Assembly (NCBI GenBank): GCA_050953285.1
Contig: JBMNMK010000002.1
Location: 310,001 to 374,000 of the forward strand
Length of the DNA stretch: 64,000 nucleotides
DNA from: Olsenella_K sp050953285
GTDB taxonomy: Bacteria > Actinomycetota > Coriobacteriia > Coriobacteriales > Atopobiaceae
Direction: 5' to 3'
The position numbers and the translations under genes were made by a program. The notes beneath the pieces are model-generated. The model did not search any database and was not told the DNA's origin. It saw nothing but the letters and a program-made list of their open reading frames with translations. Shown here piece after piece: positions 25,138-33,140 of this stretch (within the stretch, counting starts at the first letter, position 1; every line of letters starts with the position of its first letter).

Positions 25138-25440
25138 ATGAGTATGACATTCCGTGGTAACTCTGCTGGTGTAGCAGGAGATGTTCAAGGGGTCTCGTCT
25201 ATGAACTTGCATGTTTCTGGCGCAGCACTTCCGCTCTCTTTGGTGCATGAAGGGGATACGGTAGAGGTTGGCCGCGTGAGCGGTACCACAGAGCTCAGGC
25301 AGCATCTGGCAGAGCTTGGCTTTGTGGTTGGCACGCAGGTGAAAGTGGTTTCTCGCGTCAATGGAGACGTTATTGTCTCCGTAAAAGGCGCAACCTTTGG
25401 CATTGGTCGTGATATGGCCAAGCGCATCATGTGCGCGTAG
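25138..25440 (+). CDS. feoA: Ferrous iron transport protein A (first copy)
   Basis: 100 residues from the ATG at 25138. The SH3-like FeoA core runs from about residue 32 (PLSLVHEGDTVEVGRV...LRQHLAELGFVVGTQVKVVSRVNGDVIVSVKGATFGIGRDMAKRI). A second plausible start is the ATG at 25201, preceded by AAGGGG at the right distance and giving an 79-residue protein that begins just before the domain. Both cannot be separated here. FeoA is a cytoplasmic partner of FeoB. It is the first gene of a feoA-feoA-feoB operon behind a putative iron box. Confidence 0.88.
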   Translation: MSMTFRGNSAGVAGDVQGVSSMNLHVSGAALPLSLVHEGDTVEVGRVSGTTELRQHLAELGFVVGTQVKVVSRVNGDVIVSVKGATFGIGRDMAKRIMCA

Positions 25441-25558
25441 TTACTACGTTTAACTCATTATCACGCTCAAGGGGTAATCAGATTCAATTTGGTACCAATG
25501 GTTGCGGTGGATCCAAGTCCGCCGTGAATTTGTGATGACACGCTTGGGAGGAGGAAAC

Positions 25559-25789
25559 ATGCAAACGTTGAGGGACGTAAAGGTGGGCCAGACTTGCAAG
25601 GTTGTTGGCCTGACCGGTGAAGGTGCCATCAAGCGCCGCATCATGGATATGGGCATCACCAAAAATGCCGAGATCTTTGTGCGTAAGGTCGCGCCTTTAG
25701 GTGACCCCATCGAGGTGACGGTGCGCGGCTATGAGTTGTCACTGCGTAAGGATGAGGCTCAAAAGGTACAGGTAAAAGTAGGTGCGTAG
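25559..25789 (+). CDS. feoA: Ferrous iron transport protein A (second copy)
   Basis: 76 residues, the normal size of FeoA: VKVGQTCKVVGLTGEGAIKRRIMDMGITKNAEIFVRKVAPLGDPIEVTVRGYELSLRKDEA. This is the canonical SH3-like FeoA pattern, including RRxMDMG and the PLGDPxE-RGYELSLR block. It is clearly better conserved than the first copy. GGGAGGAGG sits just upstream of the ATG at 25559. It lies 118 bp after feoA1 and 80 bp before feoB; two FeoA proteins before FeoB is common in anaerobes. Confidence 0.95.
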   Translation: MQTLRDVKVGQTCKVVGLTGEGAIKRRIMDMGITKNAEIFVRKVAPLGDPIEVTVRGYELSLRKDEAQKVQVKVGA

Positions 25790-25869
25790 CATCTGCATCA
25801 TCTCGGCTTCCGCAGAGATGACGTGCAGATAGAAGTATCTGAATTGTGCGCAACACGAGGAAGGCACAG

Positions 25870-28536
25870 ATGGCGGAACAGATTTTTATTGGCCTTGCCG
25901 GTAACCCCAACTGCGGTAAGACCACACTTTTCAACGAGCTGACGGGCTCAAATGGTTATGTTGGCAACTGGCCGGGCGTAACCGTAGAGAAGAAGCAGGC
26001 AAACTGGAAAAAGGACAAGTCGGTTACCTTTGTTGACCTGCCTGGTATCTACTCCTTATCTCCCTATTCACCAGAGGAAGTCGTTTCCCGTGACTACCTC
26101 ATCAATGATCAGCCAGATGCAATCATTGACCTCATCGACGTGACCAATCTTGAGCGCAACCTGTACCTGGCAACCCAGGTGCTTGAGGCCGGCCGTCCTG
26201 CAGTCATCGGTCTCAACATGTGCGACCTTCTCAAAGAGTGCGGCGATGTTATCGACACCAAGGCGCTCTCCCAGAAGCTCGGTGTAGAGGTCGTCCAGGT
26301 CTCCGCTCTCAAGAACGACAACTTGGACACGCTGGTAGAGAAGGCGAGAAGTGCCGCCGCCAGCAAGACCATCCCTACGGGCACCAAGTGTTTCTCGCCC
26401 GCTGTTGAAGCGGTGCTGGCAGAGATTGCCCAGTTGATTGAGGGCACGTGCGATAAGAACCTGGTGCGTTGGTACTCCATCAAGCTGTTCGAGCGCGATG
26501 CTCAGGCCATTGAGCCCTTAAAGCTAGGCGCGGAGACGCTCAAGAAGGTCGAGGCCAGCATCAAGAAGGTCGAGCTTGAGCGTGACGAGGACTCAGAGTC
26601 CATCATTACGAGCGACCGTTACGACTGGATCGGCACGGTCATGGACGAGTGCGTCAAGAAGGCTCCTAAGAAGCTTTCCACGTCCGAGAAGATCGACCGC
26701 GTGGTGACTAACCGTATCCTGGGCCTTCCCATCTTTGCGCTCGTGATGATTGCCGTTTATTGGTTTGCTCTGGTTGCTGTGGGTACGCCCGCAACTGACT
26801 GGGTGAATGACAATCTCTTCTCAGACGGCTTCTTTGTGAATGGCGCATCTGAGCAGGCTTGGACCGAGGCAGATGAGGCCTGGGCGGATAATCACTATGG
26901 TGATCAGATCTCTGGCTATATTGCCGCTGCCGAGGAGGCAGGCGTCGACGTTGATGGCGTGCAAGATGCCATCGACGCAGAAGATCCTACGCCTGAAAAC
27001 GAGGCTACCATCGACAACTTTATTACTGCCGCCGAGGCAGACAACGTTGTGGCAAAAGACGTGCCGCTGACCGACAAGGACGGAAACTTCCTCAATACGG
27101 ATGATGAGCCCATCACCACCCTTGATGAGGAGGGCAACCCCATCCTTGCTGACGGCGAGGAGATCCAGACCATCCCTGAGGTCACCCTTGCAGACTTTGA
27201 GACGGCACTCGATAGCCCCGAGCCTGATCAGCATGACTATGATGGCTGGGTAGACTCCATCCCAACTGCGGTCGGTAACGCACTGACGTCAGCTGGTGCA
27301 TCAGATCTCGTTCAGTCCCTCGTGGTCGACGGTATCATCGGCGGTGTTGGTTCTGTCCTGGGTTTCATCCCGCAAATCTTTGTCCTCTTCATTGCTCTGT
27401 GCTTCCTTGAGGACTGCGGCTACATGAGCCGTGTTGCCTTTGTTATGGACCGTCTGTTCAGGCGCTTCGGCCTGTCCGGCAAGTCCTTCATCCCTATGAT
27501 CGTCTCTTCTGGCTGTGGTGTTCCTGGCGTTTTGGCCACCAAGACCATTGAGAATGAGCGCGACCGCCGCATGACCGCTATGCTCACCACCATGATTCCG
27601 TGCTCGGCCAAACTGCCGATCATCGCCCTGGTCATGGGCGTTATCGTGGGTGCTGACAACGGCGCTTGGTGGGTGGCTCCTATGTTCTACTTCATGGGTG
27701 TTGTCGCTATCATCATCTCTGCTGTGATGCTCAAGAAGACCCAGCCCTTTGCTGGCGAGCCTGTCCCGTTTGTTATGGAGCTTCCTGATTACCACCTGCC
27801 TTCCATCCGCTCGTGGGCACTGCATGTGTGGGAGCGCGTCTCTGCTTACGTGAAGAAGGCTGGCACGATCATCTTTGCAGCTGCTGTGGGTATTTGGCTG
27901 CTCTCCAACTTTGGTGTTGCTGGCTGGGATGGCGGCTCTGGTGCCTTTGGCTTCCTGCCTGGCATGGAAGATGTCCCCGATACCTACATGGATTACTCCA
28001 TGCTTGCAGGCATCGGCGGTGCTCTGAGCTTCCTGTTTGCTCCTCTGGGTTTTGGCAACTGGATGGCTACAGCTTCCACCATTTCCGCACTCATTGCAAA
28101 GGAGAATCTGGTTTCTACCTTTGGCGTTCTCTACGGCATCGGCGCGGATGCAAGCGAGAATTCCGTCACCATGTGGCAAGGATTTGCCAACATGTTCACC
28201 ACGGGAGCGACCCTGCACGCAGGTGCTATGTGTGCATTCGTGGCCTTCAACATGCTGTGCGCACCGTGCTTTGCGGCCATGGGTACCATTGCTCGCCAGA
28301 TGGATTCAGCAAAGTGGACCGCTTTTGCAATCATCTACGAGTGCGTCTTTGGTTGGGTCATTGGCCTGTTCATCAACCAGTTCTATGAGCTGATTGTTTT
28401 TGGTAACTTTGGCTTCTGGACCGTTGTGGCCTTCGTACTTCTGGCTGCGGTTCTGTTCCAGCTCTTACGCCCGACGCCCAAGTGGGACAAGAAGGACGAA
28501 AAGATCCTGGACAGCCTGACCAGTCAGTCTGCGTAA
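25870..28536 (+). CDS. feoB: Ferrous iron transporter B with an enlarged acidic extracytoplasmic insert
   Basis: 888 residues, about 120-180 longer than most FeoB. The N-terminal G domain has GNPNCGKTT (G1, residues 10-18), the conserved Thr of G2, DLPG (G3) and NMCD (G4). The membrane part contains the two Gate motifs, including ISSGCGVPG-like and later conserved blocks. The extra length is one insert between the first membrane helix and the IGGVGSVLGF block (about residues 325-475), very rich in Asp/Glu. It imports Fe2+ at the membrane. Start chosen by GAGGAAGG. Followed by a terminator. Confidence 0.96.
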   Translation: MAEQIFIGLAGNPNCGKTTLFNELTGSNGYVGNWPGVTVEKKQANWKKDKSVTFVDLPGIYSLSPYSPEEVVSRDYLINDQPDAIIDLIDVTNLERNLYLATQVLEAGRPAVIGLNMCDLLKECGDVIDTKALSQKLGVEVVQVSALKNDNLDTLVEKARSAAASKTIPTGTKCFSPAVEAVLAEIAQLIEGTCDKNLVRWYSIKLFERDAQAIEPLKLGAETLKKVEASIKKVELERDEDSESIITSDRYDWIGTVMDECVKKAPKKLSTSEKIDRVVTNRILGLPIFALVMIAVYWFALVAVGTPATDWVNDNLFSDGFFVNGASEQAWTEADEAWADNHYGDQISGYIAAAEEAGVDVDGVQDAIDAEDPTPENEATIDNFITAAEADNVVAKDVPLTDKDGNFLNTDDEPITTLDEEGNPILADGEEIQTIPEVTLADFETALDSPEPDQHDYDGWVDSIPTAVGNALTSAGASDLVQSLVVDGIIGGVGSVLGFIPQIFVLFIALCFLEDCGYMSRVAFVMDRLFRRFGLSGKSFIPMIVSSGCGVPGVLATKTIENERDRRMTAMLTTMIPCSAKLPIIALVMGVIVGADNGAWWVAPMFYFMGVVAIIISAVMLKKTQPFAGEPVPFVMELPDYHLPSIRSWALHVWERVSAYVKKAGTIIFAAAVGIWLLSNFGVAGWDGGSGAFGFLPGMEDVPDTYMDYSMLAGIGGALSFLFAPLGFGNWMATASTISALIAKENLVSTFGVLYGIGADASENSVTMWQGFANMFTTGATLHAGAMCAFVAFNMLCAPCFAAMGTIARQMDSAKWTAFAIIYECVFGWVIGLFINQFYELIVFGNFGFWTVVAFVLLAAVLFQLLRPTPKWDKKDEKILDSLTSQSA

Positions 28537-28587
28537 GGACTTTGGGTACCATCACCTCATAGCGTGTTTCTTCGTATACGAGGTTCT

Positions 28588-28625
28588 GGAGCAAGGGTGT
28601 CGATGGATGCCCTTGCTCCTTTTTG
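28588..28625 (+). terminator. Intrinsic terminator of the feo operon
   Basis: GGAGCAAGGG (28588-28597) and CCCTTGCTCC (28610-28619) form a perfect 10-bp stem followed by TTTTT. The next 150 bp to the insertion sequence hold no gene I can support. Confidence 0.92.
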
Positions 28626-28810
28626 TCATCTGCCCGGTGACGATGCGCTGGGATGGTGCGCTGCAACGAAGGCTGCGCCAATGTGTACCAACGATGCGCG
28701 CCGCCGCCCTTCACGTGCAGATAGGGGAGTAAACACACGTTTTTACCTGCTTCTTCACAGGATGTACTAATTTGAGAACTCTCCGTTAGACCAGCGTTGA
28801 CGTAATAATG

Positions 28811-28871
28811 TCCCGTCCCCGCCCTAGGATGAATGTCGCCAAACATCAACATCGAAGAGACGGGGACGGGA
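28811..28871 (+). promoter_or_regulatory. 11-bp inverted repeat covering the transposase start region
   Basis: TCCCGTCCCCG (28811-28821) and CGGGGACGGGA (28861-28871) are perfect complements. In RNA the right arm would hide the GGGGACGGG segment and the A of the ATG at 28871. Many insertion sequences use such a fold to block translation from transcripts entering from outside. Confidence 0.55.
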
Positions 28872-29917
28872 TGCTGGACATCATACTCCATGAGATGGAG
28901 GGGCTCTCCCTCGGGGAGAAGCGTGAGCTCATCTGTGCCACGAAGGCGGCGGTCGCGCGCGAGCTTGGCAAGCAGGCAGATGGCGCGACGCCCAGATCAT
29001 GCCCCCGGTGCGGCTCTTCCTCCTTCATCAGGAAAGGGCACAATGCCGACGGCTCCCAGCGCTGGCTCTGCAAGGGGTGCGGGAGGACGTTCTCGTCCAA
29101 GAGCAGGGGCCTGCTCGCCGCCTCGAAGCTCGATGCCACGACCTGGGCGCTCTTCGTGGAAGCAACGCTTTCGGGCTCAAGCCTGAGGCAGTGCGCGAAG
29201 ACGTGCCATGTGTGCCTCAGGACCTCCTGGTTCATGCGCATGAGACTCTGCGAGGTCATGGCGCGCTCGCTTCTCGCCTTCAGGACCGGACCTTCGGTCT
29301 CCTGGCAGGTAGACGGCGCCTACCTCGACGAGTCCCTCACGGGAAACAGGGCAAGGAGTGCTGCCAAGATGCCGAGGAAGCCTCACAAGCACGGCGGCGC
29401 CGTCCATGCGCGCGGCATCTCCAACCTCAAGGTCTGCGTCATCTGCGGAGCCAATGATGCCGGAGACGAGCTCTGCCGCGTGGCCGACAGGGGAAGGCCG
29501 AAGGATGAGGCCCTGAGAGACGCCATCAAGGGTCTCGGTCCTGGCACCTGGGTGGCGACCGACGCCCATCAGGGCTACAAGCGCGTGCTTCCCGCCCTCG
29601 GCATCACCGAGCATGCCGCCACCGACACGCGCCTGCAGAAGGACGGCGAGCTTGGCATGGTCAACGCGATGCACCAGAGGCTGCGCATCTTCCTTGCCCC
29701 ATTCCACGGCGTATCCACCAAGTGGCTGGACCACTACCTCTCCTGGTTCCTTTGGCTCGAGCAGGCAAGGCGCTCGGACGCAGACGGGCTTCAGACGCTT
29801 TCCGGCCAGAGCGCCTGCGGCTTCTACGAGCATACGAGGCGCCAGATGATCGATCGTCCCCAGCCCTTCTGGGACTATTGGCAACGGCAGGGAGCGGCTA
29901 CGTCAATGCTGGTCTAA
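28871..29917 (+). CDS. IS1595-family transposase with zinc ribbon and ISXO2-like catalytic domain
   Basis: 348 residues from ATG 28871; an in-frame ATG at 28808 would add 21 residues. Residues about 40-75 form a zinc ribbon (CPRCGSSSFIRKG, WLCKGCGRTF). The DDE-type catalytic core follows: WQVDGAYLDES (first Asp), VATDAHQGYK (second Asp), and the NAMHQRLRIFLAPFHGVSTKW block with Asn/His typical of the ISXO2/IS1595 group. No frameshift or internal stop is present, so it should be active. The stop lies inside the right inverted repeat. Base composition is somewhat higher in GC than the neighbouring feo genes. Confidence 0.9.
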   Translation: MLDIILHEMEGLSLGEKRELICATKAAVARELGKQADGATPRSCPRCGSSSFIRKGHNADGSQRWLCKGCGRTFSSKSRGLLAASKLDATTWALFVEATLSGSSLRQCAKTCHVCLRTSWFMRMRLCEVMARSLLAFRTGPSVSWQVDGAYLDESLTGNRARSAAKMPRKPHKHGGAVHARGISNLKVCVICGANDAGDELCRVADRGRPKDEALRDAIKGLGPGTWVATDAHQGYKRVLPALGITEHAATDTRLQKDGELGMVNAMHQRLRIFLAPFHGVSTKWLDHYLSWFLWLEQARRSDADGLQTLSGQSACGFYEHTRRQMIDRPQPFWDYWQRQGAATSMLV

Positions 29918-29950
29918 CAGAGAGTTTGAGAAAAAAGAGGCATTTTTGAC

Positions 29951-29979
29951 TTGCATAGAAGTTAGCCATAGGTTACTAT
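29951..29979 (+). promoter_or_regulatory. Promoter of the candidate small RNA, overlapped by an iron-box-like motif
   Basis: TTGCAT (29951-29956), 17 bp, TACTAT (29974-29979). ATAGGTTAC (29968-29976), the motif also found at feoA, covers the upstream edge of the -10. A repressor bound there would block RNA polymerase. An alternative -35 TTGACT lies at 29946. By-eye prediction. Confidence 0.5.
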
Positions 29980-29985
29980 TGAAGT

Positions 29986-30109
29986 TAGTTGAGGGAAACA
30001 AACTCTCCTCCAATGTGTTTACCACTGCCCAAAAAGGTGCGACCCCTCTCCCGCACCCAGGGCCTCAAGCATCGCCGGTCTCCCCCTAACCTGCCGGCGA
30101 TGCTTTTTC
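29986..30109 (+). ncRNA. Candidate iron-responsive small RNA with three C-rich loops
   Basis: About 124 nt from the predicted start to the terminator, with no ORF that has a ribosome site. Three stem-loops can be drawn. Stem 1 pairs GG-AAACA (29993-30000) with TGTTT-CC (30016-30023) and exposes CUCUCCUCC. Stem 2 pairs GGTGCG (30036-30041) with CGCACC (30052-30057) and exposes CCCCUCUCC. Stem 3 is the terminator and exposes CUCCCCCU. C-rich single-stranded loops are the hallmark of small RNAs that pair with Shine-Dalgarno sequences, such as Bacillus FsrA and Staphylococcus IsrR, which act in iron sparing. Expression and iron control are inferred from the promoter motif. Confidence 0.55.
30068..30109 (+). 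terminator. Intrinsic terminator of the candidate small RNA
   Basis: AGCATCGCCGG (30068-30078) and CCGGCGATGCT (30094-30104) form a perfect 11-bp stem with a 15-nt C-rich loop, followed by a run of T. No coding gene precedes it on this strand within 150 bp except the transposase. Confidence 0.92.
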
Positions 30110-30129
30110 CATGCGCTGTGGTGTCGCAT

Positions 30130-30155
30130 AAAAAAGGGCGACCATGCGGCCGCCC
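30130..30155 (-). terminator. Intrinsic terminator of gpmA
   Basis: On the minus strand GGGCGGCC and GGTCGCCC pair with one mismatch around a 4-nt loop and are followed by TTTTTT, 25 bp past the gpmA stop. Confidence 0.8.
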
Positions 30156-30180
30156 CAAGATCCATGTTTTTCTTGCCTGC

Positions 30181-30951
30181 TTATTTCTTGGCTTTGCCCT
30201 GATTGGCGACTGCTTGAATCTTTGCAGCAATCATGTCGGGATCTCCCACGTAGTGCTTGTCCACAACGTTCCAGTCCTTATCAAAGGTGTAGGACAGAGG
30301 AATGGCCGTGGGGATGTTAACGTTTAAGATCTCGTCTGGCGTGAGCTTATCAAACTTCATGACCAGTGCGCGCAGGCTGTTGCCATGTGCCGCAATGAGT
30401 ACACGCTTGCCAGCCTTGAGTTCAGGTGCAATCTCATCTTGGAAGTACGGCCATGCGCGCTCGATGGTGTCTTTGAGGCACTCCGTGTAAGGGAGCACAT
30501 CTTTCATGGCTACCTCACGGAACATCTCCTGCGTGTGAGGATCACGCTCGTCGCCCGGCTCAAGAGCCAGAGGGGGAACATCGTAGGAACGGCGCCAGAT
30601 CTTTACCTGGTCCTCGCCGTACTTGGCTGCGGTGTCAGCCTTATTCCAGCCCTGGAGTGCTCCGTAGTGACGCTCGTTGAGCTTCCAGGTCTTGATGACC
30701 GGAAGCCATGCGCGGTCCATCTCATCAAGGACGTTGTTGAGGGTATGGATAGCACGCTTGAGATAGGAGGTATAGCAGACATCAAAGTCATAGCCTGCCT
30801 CTTTGAGTGCCTTGCCGCCTGCCTTGGCCTCTTGAACGCCATTCTCAGAAAGCTCCACGTCAGTCCAACCCGTAAACAGGTTGGCCTTGTTCCACTCGCT
30901 CTCACCGTGGCGGATCAAGACAAGGTGCATCAGCTGATCATCATTTGCCAT
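30181..30951 (-). CDS. gpmA: 2,3-bisphosphoglycerate-dependent phosphoglycerate mutase
   Basis: 256 residues. LVLIRHGESEWNKANLFTGWTDVELSENG (residues about 10-38) contains the phosphorylated histidine of the RHG motif. The catalytic partner region KLNERHYGALQGWNKADTA (about 89-107) and HGNSLRALVM (about 190-199) complete the dPGM signature. It interconverts 3- and 2-phosphoglycerate in glycolysis. AGAAAGGA precedes the ATG. It has its own promoter side facing the FeoB-associated gene and its own terminator. Confidence 0.97.
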   Translation of the reverse strand: MANDDQLMHLVLIRHGESEWNKANLFTGWTDVELSENGVQEAKAGGKALKEAGYDFDVCYTSYLKRAIHTLNNVLDEMDRAWLPVIKTWKLNERHYGALQGWNKADTAAKYGEDQVKIWRRSYDVPPLALEPGDERDPHTQEMFREVAMKDVLPYTECLKDTIERAWPYFQDEIAPELKAGKRVLIAAHGNSLRALVMKFDKLTPDEILNVNIPTAIPLSYTFDKDWNVVDKHYVGDPDMIAAKIQAVANQGKAKK

Positions 30952-31040
30952 GTGTATTCCTTTCTCTCTTGAGATGTGTGCACATGCTCGACAGATTTCT
31001 GCCGTATGAATGTAGTATGCTCCAACAGGGTATAGTTCGT

Positions 31041-31049
31041 ATAGGTTAA
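31041..31049 (+). promoter_or_regulatory. Iron-box-like motif upstream of the Cys-rich FeoB-associated gene
   Basis: ATAGGTTAA matches the ATAGGTTAC motif of the feo and small RNA promoters at 8 of 9 bases. It follows a possible -10 TATAGT (31031-31036), the same arrangement as at feoA, and lies about 50 bp before the start codon. Confidence 0.4.
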
Positions 31050-31097
31050 CTTAGTGATTGAACAGAACCAACCAATCTGAGAAGGAATGGTGCACAT

Positions 31098-31319
31098 ATG
31101 AGCGGCATAGATATAGTCATCCTGGTGATGGTCATAGCGGTGCTGGCTATTTGTATTCGGAGCTTTACCAAGGGCGGATCTGAGTGTGCAGACTGTGCAA
31201 GCTCAGGCTCATGTTCAGCTTACAGCCGCGCTCAGGGAAAGTGTATTGCTGCAGAGGATATGCTCAAGCGCGCGTCAGAAGCCTTAGATACCAAGGGTGA
31301 CCTCACACATAGCGCATAA
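31098..31319 (+). CDS. FeoB-associated Cys-rich membrane protein
   Basis: 73 residues: one N-terminal membrane helix (VILVMVIAVLAICI, residues about 7-20), then a Cys-rich stretch with four cysteines between residues 30 and 49 (ECADC, GSC, GKC). This is the layout of the small FeoB-associated Cys-rich proteins, thought to replace FeoC. It is not in the feo operon itself, being 2.5 kb away beyond the insertion sequence and gpmA, but it has a similar iron-box-like motif. GAAGGAATGG precedes the ATG. A second, shorter such protein is at 63.1 kb. Confidence 0.82.
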   Translation: MSGIDIVILVMVIAVLAICIRSFTKGGSECADCASSGSCSAYSRAQGKCIAAEDMLKRASEALDTKGDLTHSA

Positions 31320-31502
31320 ACAGGCGCAGCTGCACCACGCTCTTATGAATAAAATCGCCGATATATTTGCGCGTTGAGGGTATTATGTGATGCCTTCTTG
31401 CGGCTGGTTAATAGAGTAGTAACATCCTTATGCCATTGTTTGACCAAGTGAGCCCAAGCGTTTTTGGGACATCCTTTTGTATTCCCGCGAGGAGGGAAAG
31501 AC

Positions 31503-32846
31503 ATGAGCAACGATATGAACGTTGACTTCGTGTTGCGCACGGTAGAGAAACGAGACATTCGTTTTGTTCGGCTGTGGTTCTCAGACATACTGGGCAACCT
31601 CAAGTCTTTTTCAATCTCACCGGAGGAGCTTTCTGAGGCATTTGAGGAAGGCATTGGTTTTGATGGCTCGGCGGTCGATGGCTTTGCTCCGCTTGAAGAG
31701 TCAGACATGCTGGCGTTCCCGGATGCGCAAACATTCCAGATTCTGCCGTGGCGTCCTACGGAAGGTGGGGTAGCACGCATTTTCTGCGACATTCGGACGC
31801 CTCAAGGCAAGCCCTTTGAAGGTGACGTGCGTGGCTGCCTAAAGCGTATTTTCCAGAAGGCAGAGGATGCGGGCTACGTTTTCAATGTAGGACCGAAGAT
31901 TGAGTACTTCTATTTTGCCGATCAAGGGCCTGAGCCGGTCATTGTGGATGATGCGGGCTATTTTGACCTGACACCGTATGATTCTGCTCGTGATTTGCGC
32001 CGCTCAACCACGATGACGCTTGAGCGCATGTCTATTCCTGTGCAGTATTCCTACCATGCTAACGGACCTTCGCAAAACGGCATTGAGCTGCGCTATTCTG
32101 AGGCGGTTGACACCGCAGACAACATTATGACCGCGCGTTTGGTGATAAAACAGCAGGCCAATGAGCACAACATGTTTGCATCATTTATGCCCAAGCCACT
32201 CACCAATGACTCCGGCTCAGCCATGTTCTTGTATGAGTCACTGCTTGATCACAACGGCGAGAACCTCTTCTGGGCAGAAAATGGTGAGGGAGAAGATCAT
32301 CTCTCAGATCTTGCTCGCCACTTCACCGCAGGTATTCTCAAGTACGCGCCCGAGTTCATGCTCATCACCAACCCGACGGTGAACTCCTATAAGCGCCTGC
32401 AAGCAAATGGTGAGGTTCCCATCTACGCCACGTGGGGACGCAGGAACCGTGCCGCGCTGGTGCGCATTCCTACCTATAAGCCGGGCAAGAAGATGGCTGC
32501 ACGCATTGAGATCAGAAATCCTGATCCTACGGCCAACCCCTACCTTGCGTGTGCTGCAACCCTTGCTGCCGGCCTTAAGGGTATTGAGGATGAGCTGCCT
32601 TTAGCACATGAGCTTTCTGTCAGCAATTATGCTGCTTATGAGGATGAGCTCAGGGCAAACAACTATTGCCGTCTTCCGCGCAACCTCGGTGAGGCCATAG
32701 ACGCCTTTGCTGAGAGTGATCTCATGAAAGAGACGCTGGGCGATCAGATCTTCCACTATTTGCTGACCAACAAGCGCAATGAGTGGGAAGACTACTGCAC
32801 AACGGTAACGGATTGGGAAAAGTGCCACTACTATGGTGGATTCTAA
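31503..32846 (+). CDS. Glutamine synthetase-like protein (GSI fold) missing most metal ligands
   Basis: 447 residues, full-length GSI-alpha fold: FDGSAVDGF loop, FMPKPL, NPTVNSYKRL, NRAALVRIP and RIEIRNPDPTANPYLACAA are all there. But aligned from memory to Bacillus GlnA, E129 is K132, E212 is A186, E220 is G193 and H269 is F242; only E131 (E134) and E357 remain of the six metal-binding residues. The HHEVAPGQHE block reads YHANGPSQNG. Normal glutamine synthesis is therefore unlikely; a regulatory or altered function is inferred. A complete type III enzyme (glnN) lies at 57.4 kb. GAGGAGGGA precedes the start. Amino-acid ABC genes follow. Confidence 0.85.
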   Translation: MSNDMNVDFVLRTVEKRDIRFVRLWFSDILGNLKSFSISPEELSEAFEEGIGFDGSAVDGFAPLEESDMLAFPDAQTFQILPWRPTEGGVARIFCDIRTPQGKPFEGDVRGCLKRIFQKAEDAGYVFNVGPKIEYFYFADQGPEPVIVDDAGYFDLTPYDSARDLRRSTTMTLERMSIPVQYSYHANGPSQNGIELRYSEAVDTADNIMTARLVIKQQANEHNMFASFMPKPLTNDSGSAMFLYESLLDHNGENLFWAENGEGEDHLSDLARHFTAGILKYAPEFMLITNPTVNSYKRLQANGEVPIYATWGRRNRAALVRIPTYKPGKKMAARIEIRNPDPTANPYLACAATLAAGLKGIEDELPLAHELSVSNYAAYEDELRANNYCRLPRNLGEAIDAFAESDLMKETLGDQIFHYLLTNKRNEWEDYCTTVTDWEKCHYYGGF

Positions 32847-32880
32847 ATAGATCCTGCTTAGATACGCAGAGTTGTCGTCG

Positions 32881-32913
32881 AGGAGCCGCCATCGTCTTGA
32901 GATGGTGGCTCCT
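32881..32913 (+). terminator. Hairpin after the glutamine synthetase-like gene
   Basis: AGGAGCCGCCATC and GATGGTGGCTCCT form a 13-bp stem (one G-T pair) with a 7-nt loop. The following T-run is poor (CTTAGGTTT), so termination may be partial. Confidence 0.65.
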
Positions 32914-33140
32914 TAGGTTTGAACAAGTGTGATCTCCACTTGTACGTTTTAATGCAGACGTGTTAAAGTTGACCAATCTGCGTCCATATTCAGTGGAACT
33001 GATAGAAGATATTGTCTAGTGATCATCTGTGCATACAGCTCAAGAAGTCATGCATGACATATGCAGAGGTGATTGGACAAGAAGCGTGACAGGTCGAGGT
33101 GCCACACGGCGCCGCCTTCCCTGGGATGAAGGAGTACAAC

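Larger units (their letters stand above)
28778..29925 (+). mobile_element. Complete IS1595-family insertion sequence
   Basis: About 1.15 kb bounded by near-perfect inverted repeats of about 28 bp (left 28777-28804, right 29899-29926; two mismatches) that contain the shared core GTTAGACCAGC. The element is directly flanked by TTGAGA on both sides (28772-28777 and 29926-29931), a likely target duplication, although IS1595 members usually make 8 bp. It carries one intact transposase gene. It landed between the feo terminator and the candidate small RNA promoter, whose -35 lies 20-25 bp from its right end. Confidence 0.9.

Noticed and set aside
27301..28218. 305-codon minus-strand frame inside feoB
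   Set aside because: Shadow of feoB; His/Asp-rich nonsense sequence without a start context.
29989..30327. 112-codon open frame running through the candidate small RNA and into gpmA
   Set aside because: No ribosome site, crosses a strong terminator and overlaps gpmA on the other strand; treated as a chance frame.
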